Shown here: piece by piece, positions 33,217 through 42,620 of the stretch
Layout of the letters: the number at the start of each line of letters is the position of its first letter
Numbering within the stretch: position 1 is the first letter of the stretch
Source: PBB1 sp043738425
GTDB lineage: Bacteria; Pseudomonadota; Gammaproteobacteria; Burkholderiales; Burkholderiaceae_C
Reading direction: 5' to 3'
NCBI GenBank assembly: GCA_043738425.1
Contig: JAYUGJ010000123.1
Location: forward strand, 1 to 64,000
DNA: 64,000 bases
Made by a program: the position numbers and the translations under genes
The notes under the pieces: model-generated
Told to the model about the DNA's origin: nothing
Database searches by the model: none
The model's input: only the letters and a program-made list of their open reading frames with translations

Positions 33217-34539
33217 TCAGCGGCTGCGCTTGACTGCCTGCCCCAACCCGATCACTGCCATCGCGTAGTAGCTCGACCAGTTGTAGCGGGTGACCGCGTA
33301 AAAGTTGGCGGTGCCCGCCACATAGCTGGGCGCGGCTGCGCCGTTTTGTAATTCGACCAACGCCAGTTTGCCTGTGGCGGCAGCGCCGTGTGGTGCCGCG
33401 TTGGCGTCGGCTGACACTGCTGGATCGGCCGCCACCGGCCACGCGACACGCGCGCCACGGTCGGTGAAATCTTGTGCGGTAAAGCTGGGCAAGATGTCAG
33501 GGGCCAACAGCCACGCGAGATCGTCCGCATCGCTGGGGGCGGTGACTTCCAACGTCGGCGGCAGGCCGCGCTGCCAGCCGAATTCGGCCAGGTAATGCGC
33601 GACGCTGCCGATCGCGTCGGCGCTGCTGCGGTGCAAATCGATGTGGCCGTCACCATCGAAATCAACCGCGTACTTCAGCACGCTGCTGGGCATGAATTGC
33701 GGCATGCCCAATGCACCGGCATAGCTGCCTTTGACGGTCAACGGGTCGCTGCCGTCACGTTGACTCAGCACCAGCAGCTGCTCCAGCTGATCGCGAAAAA
33801 AAGCGCTGCGGTCTTTGCGACCGGCGGGGAAATCGAACGCCAGCGTGGCCAGCGCATCGATGACCCGAAAGCCGCCGGTTTGTCGGCCGTACAGCGTCTC
33901 GACGCCGATGATGCCGACCACGATGTCGGGCGGCACGCCGTAGCGTTGCTCGGCCAGGTTCAGCCACGCTTCGTTGGCTTGCCAAAACGCGACACCGGCG
34001 CGAATGCGCACCGGCTCGATGAAGCGGTCGCGGTAGGCGGCCCAGTTCTTCGCGCTGCCCACTGGCGGCGGCATGATGAGTCGGGCCACGCTGGGCACGA
34101 ACCGCGCTTGCGCAAGTGTGTATTGCACGGTGGTGGCGTCCAGGTTGTGCCGCGCCGCGAGTTCGCTGGCGAACTGCATCACGTCGTCACGGCGGCCGTA
34201 TGCGATCGCGCCGAAATCGATGGTCGATTCGGGCCCCGGCGGCACGGCAGTGCGCAGCAACGCGACGCGACGCGCATGTGCCGACGCCGGCTTGACATGC
34301 TTGCTTTTCGCCGCGCCGATCGCCGCGCGGCCGCTCGTTTTTTGACCCGCAGCGCACGGTGCCGCGGCCACCGTCCACAGCGCGCCGCTGAGCAGCACGG
34401 CAGCCATCCGGCAGCTGGCAAATGGGGTGGCCGCAGACCGACATTCGGGGCGGTGCGTGGCGGTGCCCACCAGCCGCGCGCTGCCGTTGTGTGGCGGGGC
34501 GCTGCGCACCGCGTCGGCATATTGAAAGATTGGATTCAT
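33217..34539 (-). CDS. mltB: Lytic murein transglycosylase B
   Basis: Predicted periplasmic enzyme cleaving peptidoglycan glycan strands with formation of 1,6-anhydro ends. The 440-residue product has the MltB/SLT-type catalytic region VPPDIVVGIIGVETLYGRQ with the catalytic Glu. GSYAGALGMPQFMPSSVLKY, DFDGDGHIDL and the C-terminal NFYAVTRYNWSSYYAMAV are also present. ATG 34539 lies 10 bases after the tgpA stop; a secretion-signal-like stretch (MAAVLLSGALWTVAAAPCAA) begins at residue 44, so ATG 34410 is a plausible alternative. It is last in the operon with tgpA. Confidence 0.9.
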   Translation of the reverse strand: MNPIFQYADAVRSAPPHNGSARLVGTATHRPECRSAATPFASCRMAAVLLSGALWTVAAAPCAAGQKTSGRAAIGAAKSKHVKPASAHARRVALLRTAVPPGPESTIDFGAIAYGRRDDVMQFASELAARHNLDATTVQYTLAQARFVPSVARLIMPPPVGSAKNWAAYRDRFIEPVRIRAGVAFWQANEAWLNLAEQRYGVPPDIVVGIIGVETLYGRQTGGFRVIDALATLAFDFPAGRKDRSAFFRDQLEQLLVLSQRDGSDPLTVKGSYAGALGMPQFMPSSVLKYAVDFDGDGHIDLHRSSADAIGSVAHYLAEFGWQRGLPPTLEVTAPSDADDLAWLLAPDILPSFTAQDFTDRGARVAWPVAADPAVSADANAAPHGAAATGKLALVELQNGAAAPSYVAGTANFYAVTRYNWSSYYAMAVIGLGQAVKRSR

Positions 34540-34549
34540 TGCGGCCGGT

Positions 34550-36655
34550 TCAGGCGGTTGCGGTGGTGGGCATATTTTCTGTGGCGCGGCTGCGGTGTCG
34601 TTTGAGGTGCCGGGCCTGGGCTGCAAAGGCGCGTGTGATGCGCTGGTCGGGCCGTGCCGCGCCGTTCGGGCCGTAGCGCTGCGCATCGATTTGCTCGAGC
34701 AGCATCGCCATCGGCTCGCCCGCTTCGTTCAGGTGCTGGCGCAGCCGCAGCGCCAGTGCGCGCGGTGCATCGTGCTCGGCGGCCGGCACGCCGAGGTCGT
34801 TCATCACGGCACGCAGCTGATTCATCTGGCGCACCCAGGGGTTGATGTGGCGGCGCTCCCACCAGGTCCATGCCACACCGATTAAAGACATGGCACTGAC
34901 CACGCCGGCCAGCAGCAAGCCCAAATCTTCCCAGCTCGGCGCGCTGAAACCGAGTTGGCGCAACAGATCGAACTGTGCGCCGCGTGAATAGCTCAGCACC
35001 CACTGGTTCCAGCGGTTGTTGGTGGCTTCCCAGCCATTGCGCAGGCCCGCCCACAGTTGCGGGTTTACCTGGCCCAACGCACCGGCCATCAGGCCGGGTC
35101 GGCTGACCAGCGGTTGGCTGCGCAGTACGCGGTCGGGTGCCACCGATGAGGTGGGATCGGCGCGCACCCAGCCGATGCCTGCCTGCCAGTACTCGGCCCA
35201 TGCGTGGGCAAAACTTTGGCGCACGATGTAGTAGCCGTCGACCGGTTCGGTGTCGAGCCCCTGGTAGCCGGTGACTACCCGCGCAGGCACGTCGAAAGCA
35301 CGCATCACGACCACAAAAGCGGCGGCGTAGTGTTCGCAAAAACCGACTTTGCGGTCGAGCCAAAACTCGTCGATCGCGGTGCGCCGGTCTTCATCGCCAT
35401 AGGTACCGGGCGTCAGTGTGTAGCTGTAGCCGCCGCTTGCAATGTGCGACATGACTGCGCGCGCCAGCGTGGCTGCATCGGCCTCGGCGTAGGCCGGCTG
35501 GCGGCGCATGTCGAACGCCCACGCCAGCGTGCGCGGGTTGAAGCCGGCCGGTAAATCGAGGTAGTCCTGCAAGCCGACCATGGCCTGGCGCGGGCCGTGG
35601 CGAAAACGCGGGTAGGCCGCGGCTGTGAAGCGCAACCGCTCGAACAGCGGTCGGTCGGGCGTCCATTGCAAATCGTCTTGTTGCGTGACTTGGACACCGT
35701 CTATTTGCGGTGGGGACAGGCTGGCCTCGAGCATCGGAATCACCGCCATGCGCAGCGGCTCGAGCGTCATTTCGTATTCGATGGCCCGGCCTTTCACCGC
35801 CAGCTCGGCACGCGGTGTCAACGGTTGAGGAAAGCTCGGCTTTTGCGGCGTCCAGTCGCGGCCGTCGAAGTGGCCGAGCACCGGGCCGCGAAAGTACACG
35901 TCTTGTGGCGCGGGCGGCGTGCCTGTGAAACGAATCCGCAACGCGACGCTGTTGTCTTGTGCCAGCGACGCCACCGTGCCCATGCTCATCACGTTGGACA
36001 AGCCGGTGCTCGACAAACCGTCTTGCGGCACGTTCCACAGCGGCCCCACCCGTGGGAACAACACAAACAGCAGCGCCATCACCGGTGCACCCCACAGCGC
36101 TGTTTTTCCGGCGATGCTGCCGGCCTGGCGCAAGCTGGGTGCACCGGCCGGCATGTTGGCCAGCACCAGCGCAGTCAGCAGCCCCCAAATCGACACCACC
36201 ATCGCGGCGGCGACCAACACGCTTTGCGAAAACAAGAAGTGCGTCAGGATCAAAAAGAAGCCGAGAAAAAACACCACGAACGCATCGCGACGCGCCCGCA
36301 ATTCCAGCGTTTTCAGTGCCATCAATGCGACCGCCATCGCCACGCCCGGGTCCTTGCCCAGCAGCGAGCGGTACGAGAAAAACGTCAAGCCTGCGGCGAT
36401 GGCCAACATGCCCAACAGCACCCGGCGTCGCGGCAACGCGGCAGCGGCCAACGCCAATTTGGCGCGCCACACCAACACCAGCCCGGTGAGCCCGGCGCAC
36501 CACAACGGCAGATGCCACAAGTGCGGCATCACCGTCCAACCAATCACGCCCAGCAAGAACAAGGTGTCGCGCGCCTCGCGTGGCAGGTGCGACCAGCCGG
36601 GCCAGTTGACCAACGGGCGGCGCGGCGCGGCAGCGGGTGCGTGGGTGGCGCTCAT
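34550..36655 (-). CDS. tgpA: TgpA-type membrane transglutaminase (DUF3488)
   Basis: A membrane protein with a periplasmic transglutaminase domain; TgpA in Pseudomonas is essential but its substrate is unknown. The 701-residue product has several N-terminal transmembrane helices and then the DUF3488 region. The transglutaminase-like domain has Cys in KVGFCEHYAAAFVVVMRAF, His in VRQSFAHAWAEYWQAGIGW and Asp in RADPTSS. A further membrane helix follows. It lies in the order moxR-DUF58-tgpA-mltB, the usual partner set. Confidence 0.93.
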   Translation of the reverse strand: MSATHAPAAAPRRPLVNWPGWSHLPREARDTLFLLGVIGWTVMPHLWHLPLWCAGLTGLVLVWRAKLALAAAALPRRRVLLGMLAIAAGLTFFSYRSLLGKDPGVAMAVALMALKTLELRARRDAFVVFFLGFFLILTHFLFSQSVLVAAAMVVSIWGLLTALVLANMPAGAPSLRQAGSIAGKTALWGAPVMALLFVLFPRVGPLWNVPQDGLSSTGLSNVMSMGTVASLAQDNSVALRIRFTGTPPAPQDVYFRGPVLGHFDGRDWTPQKPSFPQPLTPRAELAVKGRAIEYEMTLEPLRMAVIPMLEASLSPPQIDGVQVTQQDDLQWTPDRPLFERLRFTAAAYPRFRHGPRQAMVGLQDYLDLPAGFNPRTLAWAFDMRRQPAYAEADAATLARAVMSHIASGGYSYTLTPGTYGDEDRRTAIDEFWLDRKVGFCEHYAAAFVVVMRAFDVPARVVTGYQGLDTEPVDGYYIVRQSFAHAWAEYWQAGIGWVRADPTSSVAPDRVLRSQPLVSRPGLMAGALGQVNPQLWAGLRNGWEATNNRWNQWVLSYSRGAQFDLLRQLGFSAPSWEDLGLLLAGVVSAMSLIGVAWTWWERRHINPWVRQMNQLRAVMNDLGVPAAEHDAPRALALRLRQHLNEAGEPMAMLLEQIDAQRYGPNGAARPDQRITRAFAAQARHLKRHRSRATENMPTTATA

Positions 36656-36743
36656 GGGGGGTTCATGCGATGTTCATGCGACGTTCGTGCGGTGCGGGTG
36701 TGATGCCGTGCGACGCGGGTGCAACGTTGTCAGGCACCGCGCG

Positions 36744-37796
36744 TTACGCCTTCAGCGCCAGCGCTTGCAGCCCCGCGCGGCGATGCGCGTCGCCTTGCCC
36801 CATGCCTAGCTCGAAGCCGGGCAGCGCCAGTGCCCAGGCCAGGTGGCGTTGGTCGGCTTCGATCACCCAGGCGGTCAAGCGCGACAGCTTGGCTTCGGTG
36901 CTGCCCGCGCCGCATTGCCAGTCCAGCCACAGCTGCTGCTGGCTTTGCATGCTGGCATCGCGGCTGACCAGGTCGCCGCCACTGGCCAGCGTTTTGGCCG
37001 CGTGTTTCCAGGCGATGTTTTTCTGCGGGTCGCCGCGCCGGTACGGGCGTATGCCTTCGAATTCGCCGGTGTGCGCCGTGCGCGCGCGGGTCGATCCGCC
37101 GGGCACCGCGCGGGCTTGCGGCAGTGGGCTCGCGGGGCGCTCGGGCCGCGGGTACGCAAGCACTGCCGCGTCGGGTCGCCAAATCGCCCAGGCCCGAAAC
37201 AGACCCAACGGAAACCGGGTTTCCAGGTGCAGCGCAGGTACCTGGTGCAGGCCGCGCAGCGGCGGCGCAAAGCCGATGTGCAGCACCGATTGCGCGCCCG
37301 CCGGCACGTCGGTGTAGGCCGCGCTCGATACATCGGCCGTGCGCAGCCGCAGGCCGATGCCGTAGCGCGCGCGACCTGGGTGACGCGCATCGCCCGGGCT
37401 CGACAACACGGCTTCCAACATCGCGGTTTCGGCGGCGAATACCGGGTTGGTCGGCCGCAGGTGCAGCGTCATTCCGCGCAGCGTGTTGTGCGTCATGTGC
37501 ATCGAGACCACGCCGCAGCCAGCGAGTAAAAACGTCAGCAGGTAACCCAGATTCAGCTGGTAATTGATCGACGCGACCAGCAGCACCACCAGCGTGGCGC
37601 AAAACAACAGCCCGCCGCGCGTTGGCAAGATGTAGACGTTGCGCTGGGTCAGCAGCAAGCTGTCGGTACGCGGTGAGCGCGCCTGCCACCAGGCTTCAAT
37701 GCGCTGCCTGAATCGACCGCGTGGCGCGGCCGCAGCCGGGCGAGGTTGCGCAGCGGGTGTGGCCACCTGAGATGTCGGCCTGGATAGCGTGGTCAT
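36744..37796 (-). CDS. DUF58 domain protein
   Basis: A membrane-anchored protein of the DUF58 family, usually encoded between a MoxR ATPase and a TgpA transglutaminase. The 350-residue product has two adjacent transmembrane segments (about residues 55-95) and a cytosolic part with the signature FEGIRPYRRGDPQKNIAWKH. It is probably a substrate or partner of the MoxR ATPase encoded just upstream. Function unknown. Confidence 0.9.
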   Translation of the reverse strand: MTTLSRPTSQVATPAAQPRPAAAAPRGRFRQRIEAWWQARSPRTDSLLLTQRNVYILPTRGGLLFCATLVVLLVASINYQLNLGYLLTFLLAGCGVVSMHMTHNTLRGMTLHLRPTNPVFAAETAMLEAVLSSPGDARHPGRARYGIGLRLRTADVSSAAYTDVPAGAQSVLHIGFAPPLRGLHQVPALHLETRFPLGLFRAWAIWRPDAAVLAYPRPERPASPLPQARAVPGGSTRARTAHTGEFEGIRPYRRGDPQKNIAWKHAAKTLASGGDLVSRDASMQSQQQLWLDWQCGAGSTEAKLSRLTAWVIEADQRHLAWALALPGFELGMGQGDAHRRAGLQALALKA

Positions 37797-37839
37797 GCGG
37801 TGTTTTGCACCACGACGCCGCAGCCGACTGCCCGCGCGA

Positions 37840-38766
37840 TCACGGCAGCGGTGTCGCTTCGATCATCGCGCGCACCTGCTCGCTGCGGCCCCGACCGGCG
37901 CTGGACAACGGCACCAAACGGTGGGCTACGGTTTGCGCCAGGACGGCTTGGATGTCGTCCGGTGCGACATGGTCGCGGCGGTCCAGCAGCGCGTGCGCTT
38001 TGGCAGCACGCAGTACCGCAATGCCGGCACGCGGACTCAGGCCCTCGGCAAACCACGCACCAGATCGCGTCGCGGCGATCAGCGATTGCAGGTAGTCGAG
38101 CAGCGCAGCCGACACATGCACGGCCAGCACCGCTTGTTGCGCTTCGAGCAAGCGTTCGGGCGACATGACGGCACGCAGCTGCGCTACCGCATCGCGTCGG
38201 TCGTGGCCGGCCAGCAATTCGCGTTCGCTGGCGCGGTCGGGGTAGCCCAGCGTGATGCACATCAAAAAGCGGTCGAGCTGTGACTCGGGCAGCGGATAGG
38301 TGCCGAGCTGGTCGCTCGGGTTTTGCGTGGCGATCACAAAAAACGGGCGCGGCAGTGCGCGTGTTTCGCCTTCGACCGTCACCTGTTGTTCTTCCATCGC
38401 CTCGAGCAGCGCGCTTTGGGTACGCGGGCCGGCGCGGTTGATCTCATCGGCCAGCAGCACTTGCGCAAACACCGGTCCCGGGTGGAACACGAAGGCTTCT
38501 TTGGAGCGCTCATAAACGCTGACGCCGATCAGGTCGGTCGGCATCAAATCGGCAGTGAATTGCATGCGCGAAAACCGCAGCCCCAAGGACACCGACAACG
38601 CATGGGCCAAGGTGGTTTTGCCGACCCCCGGAACGTCTTCGATCAGCAGGTGGCCACCGGCCAACAAGCACGCCACGCAGTCGCGAATTTGCGCGCGTTT
38701 GCCCACGATGACCGTGCTAATCTGGTCGATCAATCGGGTCAGTTCTTCAGACAAATCTTTGGACAT
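37840..38766 (-). CDS. MoxR-family AAA+ ATPase
   Basis: MoxR ATPases act as chaperones for maturation of partner complexes. The 308-residue product has Walker A (DVPGVGKTTLAHAL), Walker B (VLLADEINRAGPRTQSALLE), sensor FFVIATQNPSDQLGTYPLPE and the arginine-containing ESQLDRF. ATG 38766 gives the normal N-terminus; the open frame upstream overlaps the divergent deacetylase gene. First gene of the leftward operon moxR-DUF58-tgpA-mltB. Confidence 0.95.
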   Translation of the reverse strand: MSKDLSEELTRLIDQISTVIVGKRAQIRDCVACLLAGGHLLIEDVPGVGKTTLAHALSVSLGLRFSRMQFTADLMPTDLIGVSVYERSKEAFVFHPGPVFAQVLLADEINRAGPRTQSALLEAMEEQQVTVEGETRALPRPFFVIATQNPSDQLGTYPLPESQLDRFLMCITLGYPDRASERELLAGHDRRDAVAQLRAVMSPERLLEAQQAVLAVHVSAALLDYLQSLIAATRSGAWFAEGLSPRAGIAVLRAAKAHALLDRRDHVAPDDIQAVLAQTVAHRLVPLSSAGRGRSEQVRAMIEATPLP

Positions 38767-38829
38767 CACACCGCTCCCGGAGGTGACCTTAACCGAAGCA
38801 TCGGCCTGGCCATAGGTCAAAAAACACGC

Positions 38830-39855
38830 ATGCGCACAGCCTTCTTCAGCCATCCGGAATGCCGCGACCACCACATGGGCGCGGGCCATCCGGAATGCGC
38901 GGCGCGGCTGGATGCGATCGACGACTGCCTGTTGGCAAGCGGTGTGGGCAGCGCACTCGAGCGCCGCGATGCGCCGCTGGTCGATTGGGCCGCGGTCGCG
39001 CTGGCGCATGGTGCCGGGCATGTCGCCGGGCTGCGCGCGCTGCTGCAGCAGGTGGCGCAAACGGGCCATGCGCGCGCCATCGACGCCGACACCATCGCAG
39101 GCCCTGGCACCTTGAACGCGGTGCGCCGCGCAGCCGGTGCCGCCGTAGCCGCGACCGATGCGGTGATCGACGGCGCGGTGAACAACGCCTTCTGCGCGGT
39201 GCGCCCGCCGGGCCACCACGCCACGCGCGATGCTGCGATTGGCTTTTGCTTCGTCAACAACCTGGCGGTTGCCGCGCGCCACGCGTTGGTGGTGCGCGGC
39301 CTGCAACGCGTGGCCATCATCGACTTCGATGTGCACCACGGCAACGGCACCGAAGACATCGTCGCCGGTGACGACCGCATATTGATGGTCGGCTTCTTCC
39401 AACATCCGTGGTACCCGTACAGCGGCGACCCGCCGCAGGCCGACAACCTGGTCAACCTGCCGGTGCCGGCACACACGCGTGGCGCAGCCATTCGTGCGCT
39501 GATCGAAGCGCAGTGGTTGCCGCGGCTGCATGCGTTTGCGCCGCAGATGCTGTTCATTTCAGCCGGCTTCGATGCGCACCGGGACGATGGGCTGGCGCAA
39601 CTCGAATTGCTCGAAGCCGATTACGCCTGGATCACGCGCCAGTTGGTGGCAGTGGCGCAGCGCCACGCGCACGGCCGCATCGTGTCGTGCCTTGAAGGTG
39701 GCTACCACCTCGGCGCGCTGGGGCGCAGCGTGGTGGCCCATCTGCGCGAACTGTCGGCTGTCGATGCCGCCGATGCCGATGCCGATGCCGATGCCGCAGG
39801 CCACGAACCATCAGCCGCTGGCGCGTCACGCGCTGCGCCGCGGGCACGGCCATGA
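38830..39855 (+). CDS. Class II histone-deacetylase-like amidohydrolase
   Basis: Zinc-dependent deacetylase family; bacterial members act on acetylpolyamines, acetoin-related targets or proteins. The 341-residue product has the full active site: AVRPPGHHATRD, zinc and catalytic residues in IIDFDVHHGNGTED, and ISAGFDAHRDD. The C-terminus carries a low-complexity Asp-Ala stretch encoded by GATGCC repeats. ATG 38830 fits the family N-terminus (MRTAFFSHPECRDHHMG). It overlaps the channel gene downstream by ATGA. Confidence 0.93.
   Translation: MRTAFFSHPECRDHHMGAGHPECAARLDAIDDCLLASGVGSALERRDAPLVDWAAVALAHGAGHVAGLRALLQQVAQTGHARAIDADTIAGPGTLNAVRRAAGAAVAATDAVIDGAVNNAFCAVRPPGHHATRDAAIGFCFVNNLAVAARHALVVRGLQRVAIIDFDVHHGNGTEDIVAGDDRILMVGFFQHPWYPYSGDPPQADNLVNLPVPAHTRGAAIRALIEAQWLPRLHAFAPQMLFISAGFDAHRDDGLAQLELLEADYAWITRQLVAVAQRHAHGRIVSCLEGGYHLGALGRSVVAHLRELSAVDAADADADADAAGHEPSAAGASRAAPRARP
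39772..39795 (+). repeat. GATGCC hexanucleotide repeat
   Basis: Four perfect copies of GATGCC (a degenerate fifth precedes them) inside the deacetylase gene encode alternating Asp-Ala near its C-terminus. This is a candidate in-frame length polymorphism. Confidence 0.8.
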
Positions 39856-41144
39856 CGCGCACGCTCGACGCGACCGAACTGCGCGAGCTGCTGGCCGCAC
39901 TGGTCCAGCCCGCTGCACTGATGGAGTGGAGCGTGCTGCTGCTGTGCCTGGCGACGGCGTGGCTGTTGGTGCGGCTGGCACGCGGCAACCCGCCGATCGA
40001 TGCGCCGGTTTGGTTCGGCAGCCGCATCGTCGACGGCGTGCTGTTCCCGTTGCTGGCACTCGTGTTGGCGTTTGCTGCCAAGTTGCTGCTCGCCGGCGTT
40101 GTCAAACCGGCGGTGTTCAAGCTGGCGCTGCCGGTGCTGGTGTCGCTGCTGCTGATTCGCCTGACGGTGCGCGTGCTCAGCGTGAGCTATCCCACGTCGC
40201 GGCCGATGCGCGTGATCGAGCGCAGCATTTCCTGGATTGCCTGGGTCGGCGTCGTGCTGTGGGTGACGGGGGTGTTGCCATTGCTGCTCGACGCAATGGA
40301 CGAGGTGCGCTGGAAATTGGGTGCGTCCGAGATTTCGCTGCGCAATGTGGTCGAAGGCGCAGTAACTGCCGGCGTGGTGATGGTGTTGGCGTTGTGGTTT
40401 GCCGCAGCGATTGAAAAGCGTTTGCTGCATGGCACCGGCAGCGACTTGTCGATTCGAAAAATTGCTGCCAATCTGGTGCGCGTGCTGCTGCTGTTCGTTG
40501 GCTTGCTGCTGGCGCTCGAAGCGGTCGGCATCGACCTCACCGCACTCAGCGTGTTGGGCGGCGCGGTCGGTGTCGGGCTGGGTTTCGGGCTGCAAAAAAT
40601 TGCCGCCAACTACATCAGCGGCTTCGTCATCTTGGCCGAGCGATCACTGCGCATCGGCGACATGGTGAAAATCGATAACTTCGACGGCCGCATCACCGAC
40701 ATCCGCACCCGCTACACCGTGATCCGCGCGCTGAACGGCCGTGAAGCCATCGTGCCCAACGAAATGCTGATCACACAGCGGGTCGAAAACTCATCGCTCG
40801 CCGATCCGCGCGTGCTGCTGACCACCCAAGTGCAGGTGGCCTACGGTACCGATGTGCGGGCGTTGCAGCCGCTGCTCGCGCGCGCGGTGGCAGCGGTCGA
40901 CCGGGTATTGGCCGACCCCGAACCGGCCGCGCAACTGTTGGCGTTTGCAGCCGACGGCATGGACATCGCGGTGCAGTTTTGGATACTCGACCCCGAAAAC
41001 GGCCAGGGCAACGTGCGATCGGATGTGAACCTGGCGATCTTGTCGGTGTTGAACGAACGTGGCATTGCCATTCCGTACGCGCAGCGCGTGGTGCATGCCG
41101 CACCGCTGGCTGCAGTCGGTGCCGTCAAATCACCGGTGCCATGA
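39852..41144 (+). CDS. MscS-family mechanosensitive channel
   Basis: A small-conductance mechanosensitive channel homologue. The 430-residue product has about five transmembrane helices and a pore-lining TM3 in LSVLGGAVGVGLGFGLQKIA. The MscS beta domain follows (YISGFVILAERSLRIGDMVK, GRITDIRTRYTVIRALNGRE) and then a C-terminal alpha/beta domain. It is translationally coupled to the deacetylase by ATGA. It is larger than E. coli MscS because of the extra N-terminal helices. Confidence 0.93.
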   Translation: MTRTLDATELRELLAALVQPAALMEWSVLLLCLATAWLLVRLARGNPPIDAPVWFGSRIVDGVLFPLLALVLAFAAKLLLAGVVKPAVFKLALPVLVSLLLIRLTVRVLSVSYPTSRPMRVIERSISWIAWVGVVLWVTGVLPLLLDAMDEVRWKLGASEISLRNVVEGAVTAGVVMVLALWFAAAIEKRLLHGTGSDLSIRKIAANLVRVLLLFVGLLLALEAVGIDLTALSVLGGAVGVGLGFGLQKIAANYISGFVILAERSLRIGDMVKIDNFDGRITDIRTRYTVIRALNGREAIVPNEMLITQRVENSSLADPRVLLTTQVQVAYGTDVRALQPLLARAVAAVDRVLADPEPAAQLLAFAADGMDIAVQFWILDPENGQGNVRSDVNLAILSVLNERGIAIPYAQRVVHAAPLAAVGAVKSPVP

Positions 41145-41170
41145 AAAACGGCCGGTCAAAAGACCGGCCG
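41144..41170 (-). terminator. Rho-independent terminator of the porin gene
   Basis: CGGCCGGTC-loop-GACCGGCCG is a perfect 9-base stem. On the minus strand it is followed by TTTTT, as expected for a terminator of the leftward porin gene. Confidence 0.85.
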
Positions 41171-41201
41171 CTGCTGCTAACCGATATGGCTCAGGCAAGC
41201 G

Positions 41202-42266
41202 TCAAAACATATGGCGGATGCCCACGGCGAACGATGAAAAGTCGTTGCCGGGCGAGCCGGTGCCGCCGTTGTTGAAGCCTGGGCCGTAGTAGATATTCCG
41301 GTCGTTGTCGATGCCGGTGTAGTACGCGTAGACCTTGGTGCGCTTGCTCAGGTTGTAGTTGTAGCCCGCGGTGTATTGCAGCGCGGAGGTTTTGCGGGTG
41401 CCGCTGAAGTCGTCGGCGTAACCGAAGTTCAGATGGAACTCGCTGTTGCCGTTGGTGAGCATGCTCGACAAGCGGTAGCTGGTGCGGCTGCTGTCTTTCT
41501 TGCCGTCGTCCAACACGTCGTGGTTGACGTAGCCGCCGATATTGATCGTGCCGAAGCTGAACGTGCCGATGTCGTACAGGCCGCGTATGCCGTAGCTTTC
41601 TGATTCATTGGTGGCTTTGGCAAACACGGGGCCGCCAACGGGTGGCAGCAAGGTGGGGCCGGTGGCAAAACCGCCACCCAAGTGGAACGGGCCGTTGTCG
41701 TACATGACGCCGACGTTGATCGAATCTTTGCTGCCGCCGCCGGAGGTTTCTTTCAGGCCCCACTGCACTTCAACCGTCGCGCCGTAGAAGTTGGGCGTGG
41801 TGTATGCAATGGTGTTTTTTGGATCGGTGACGAACAAAAAGAAGGCATCAGACGAAGTGCCGAAGTCACCGTTGTGCTGGCTCACGTAATCAGCCGTTGA
41901 ATAGTAAAAGGCGCTGGCCTGCATGTTGCCCAAGCGCACGCGACCCCAGCTGTCGTTGCTCAACGCGACCCAGCTTTCGCGACCGAAGAAGGTGCCGTTT
42001 TGATTGCCTGCCGTGCCCGCACGGCCGGTGTCTGCGTCGAACTGGGACTCCAACAAGAACGACGCTTTCAAACCACCGCCGATGTCCTCGACGCCCTTGA
42101 GACCGAAGTACGAGTTGTTGTCACGCATTTCGGTGACGTCGGTGCGGCCAATCTTGACTTGCTCAACCGTGGTGTTGACGCGACCGTACAAAGTGACCGA
42201 GCTCTGCGCAAACGCCGATCCGGCGGCCAGCGTCGCCAGTGCGGCGATGGTGATGTTCTTCTTCAT
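41202..42266 (-). CDS. General outer-membrane porin (betaproteobacterial type)
   Basis: A trimeric diffusion porin. The 354-residue precursor has a signal peptide (MKKNITIAALATLAAGSAFA) and the family start SSVTLYGRVNTTVEQV. NNSYFGLKGVEDIGGGLKAS and FFGRESWVALSNDSWGRVRL precede the barrel, which ends with the terminal phenylalanine of FAVGIRHMF recognised by BamA. AAGGAATCG precedes the ATG, and a terminator lies downstream. Confidence 0.95.
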   Translation of the reverse strand: MKKNITIAALATLAAGSAFAQSSVTLYGRVNTTVEQVKIGRTDVTEMRDNNSYFGLKGVEDIGGGLKASFLLESQFDADTGRAGTAGNQNGTFFGRESWVALSNDSWGRVRLGNMQASAFYYSTADYVSQHNGDFGTSSDAFFLFVTDPKNTIAYTTPNFYGATVEVQWGLKETSGGGSKDSINVGVMYDNGPFHLGGGFATGPTLLPPVGGPVFAKATNESESYGIRGLYDIGTFSFGTINIGGYVNHDVLDDGKKDSSRTSYRLSSMLTNGNSEFHLNFGYADDFSGTRKTSALQYTAGYNYNLSKRTKVYAYYTGIDNDRNIYYGPGFNNGGTGSPGNDFSSFAVGIRHMF

Positions 42267-42620
42267 GCAACGATTCCTTCAGTGAGGGGGTGAGGGTGGT
42301 TATAAAAATAGGTGTCGCGGTGCAATGCGTTGGAATGCCGCACCAGCGTTTGGCGCAGCGAGTGTAGGGGCGGTACCTGTGCATTTTCGGCCAAGACGTT
42401 GTAGCCGCGCGACGATCAAAAGCAAGATACGGTCCATGTGCGATCTGGTTTGCAACACACCCGCTGACACAGCCAAAACCGACTCGGCGGTCGCCTGTGC
42501 GGTGCACGACGCAGTCGCGGTGCGTTGGCGTGATGGCATGGCGCTTCAAGTTGGTGCGCTGCCGGTTGCGCAGGCGCATTCCGATGCACGCCGCGGTCGC
42601 TGCCCGCGGAGTCGGCCACC
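42267..42620. other. Intergenic region upstream of the porin gene
   Basis: This 354-base stretch between the leftward DUF455 and porin genes shows no supported gene. It should hold the porin promoter: an AT-rich patch with TTTTTATAA on the minus strand lies near 42300-42309. Confidence 0.4.

Noticed and set aside
34536..36703. Several long open frames on both strands over tgpA
   Set aside because: tgpA has clear domains and catalytic residues; the others are composition-driven shadows.
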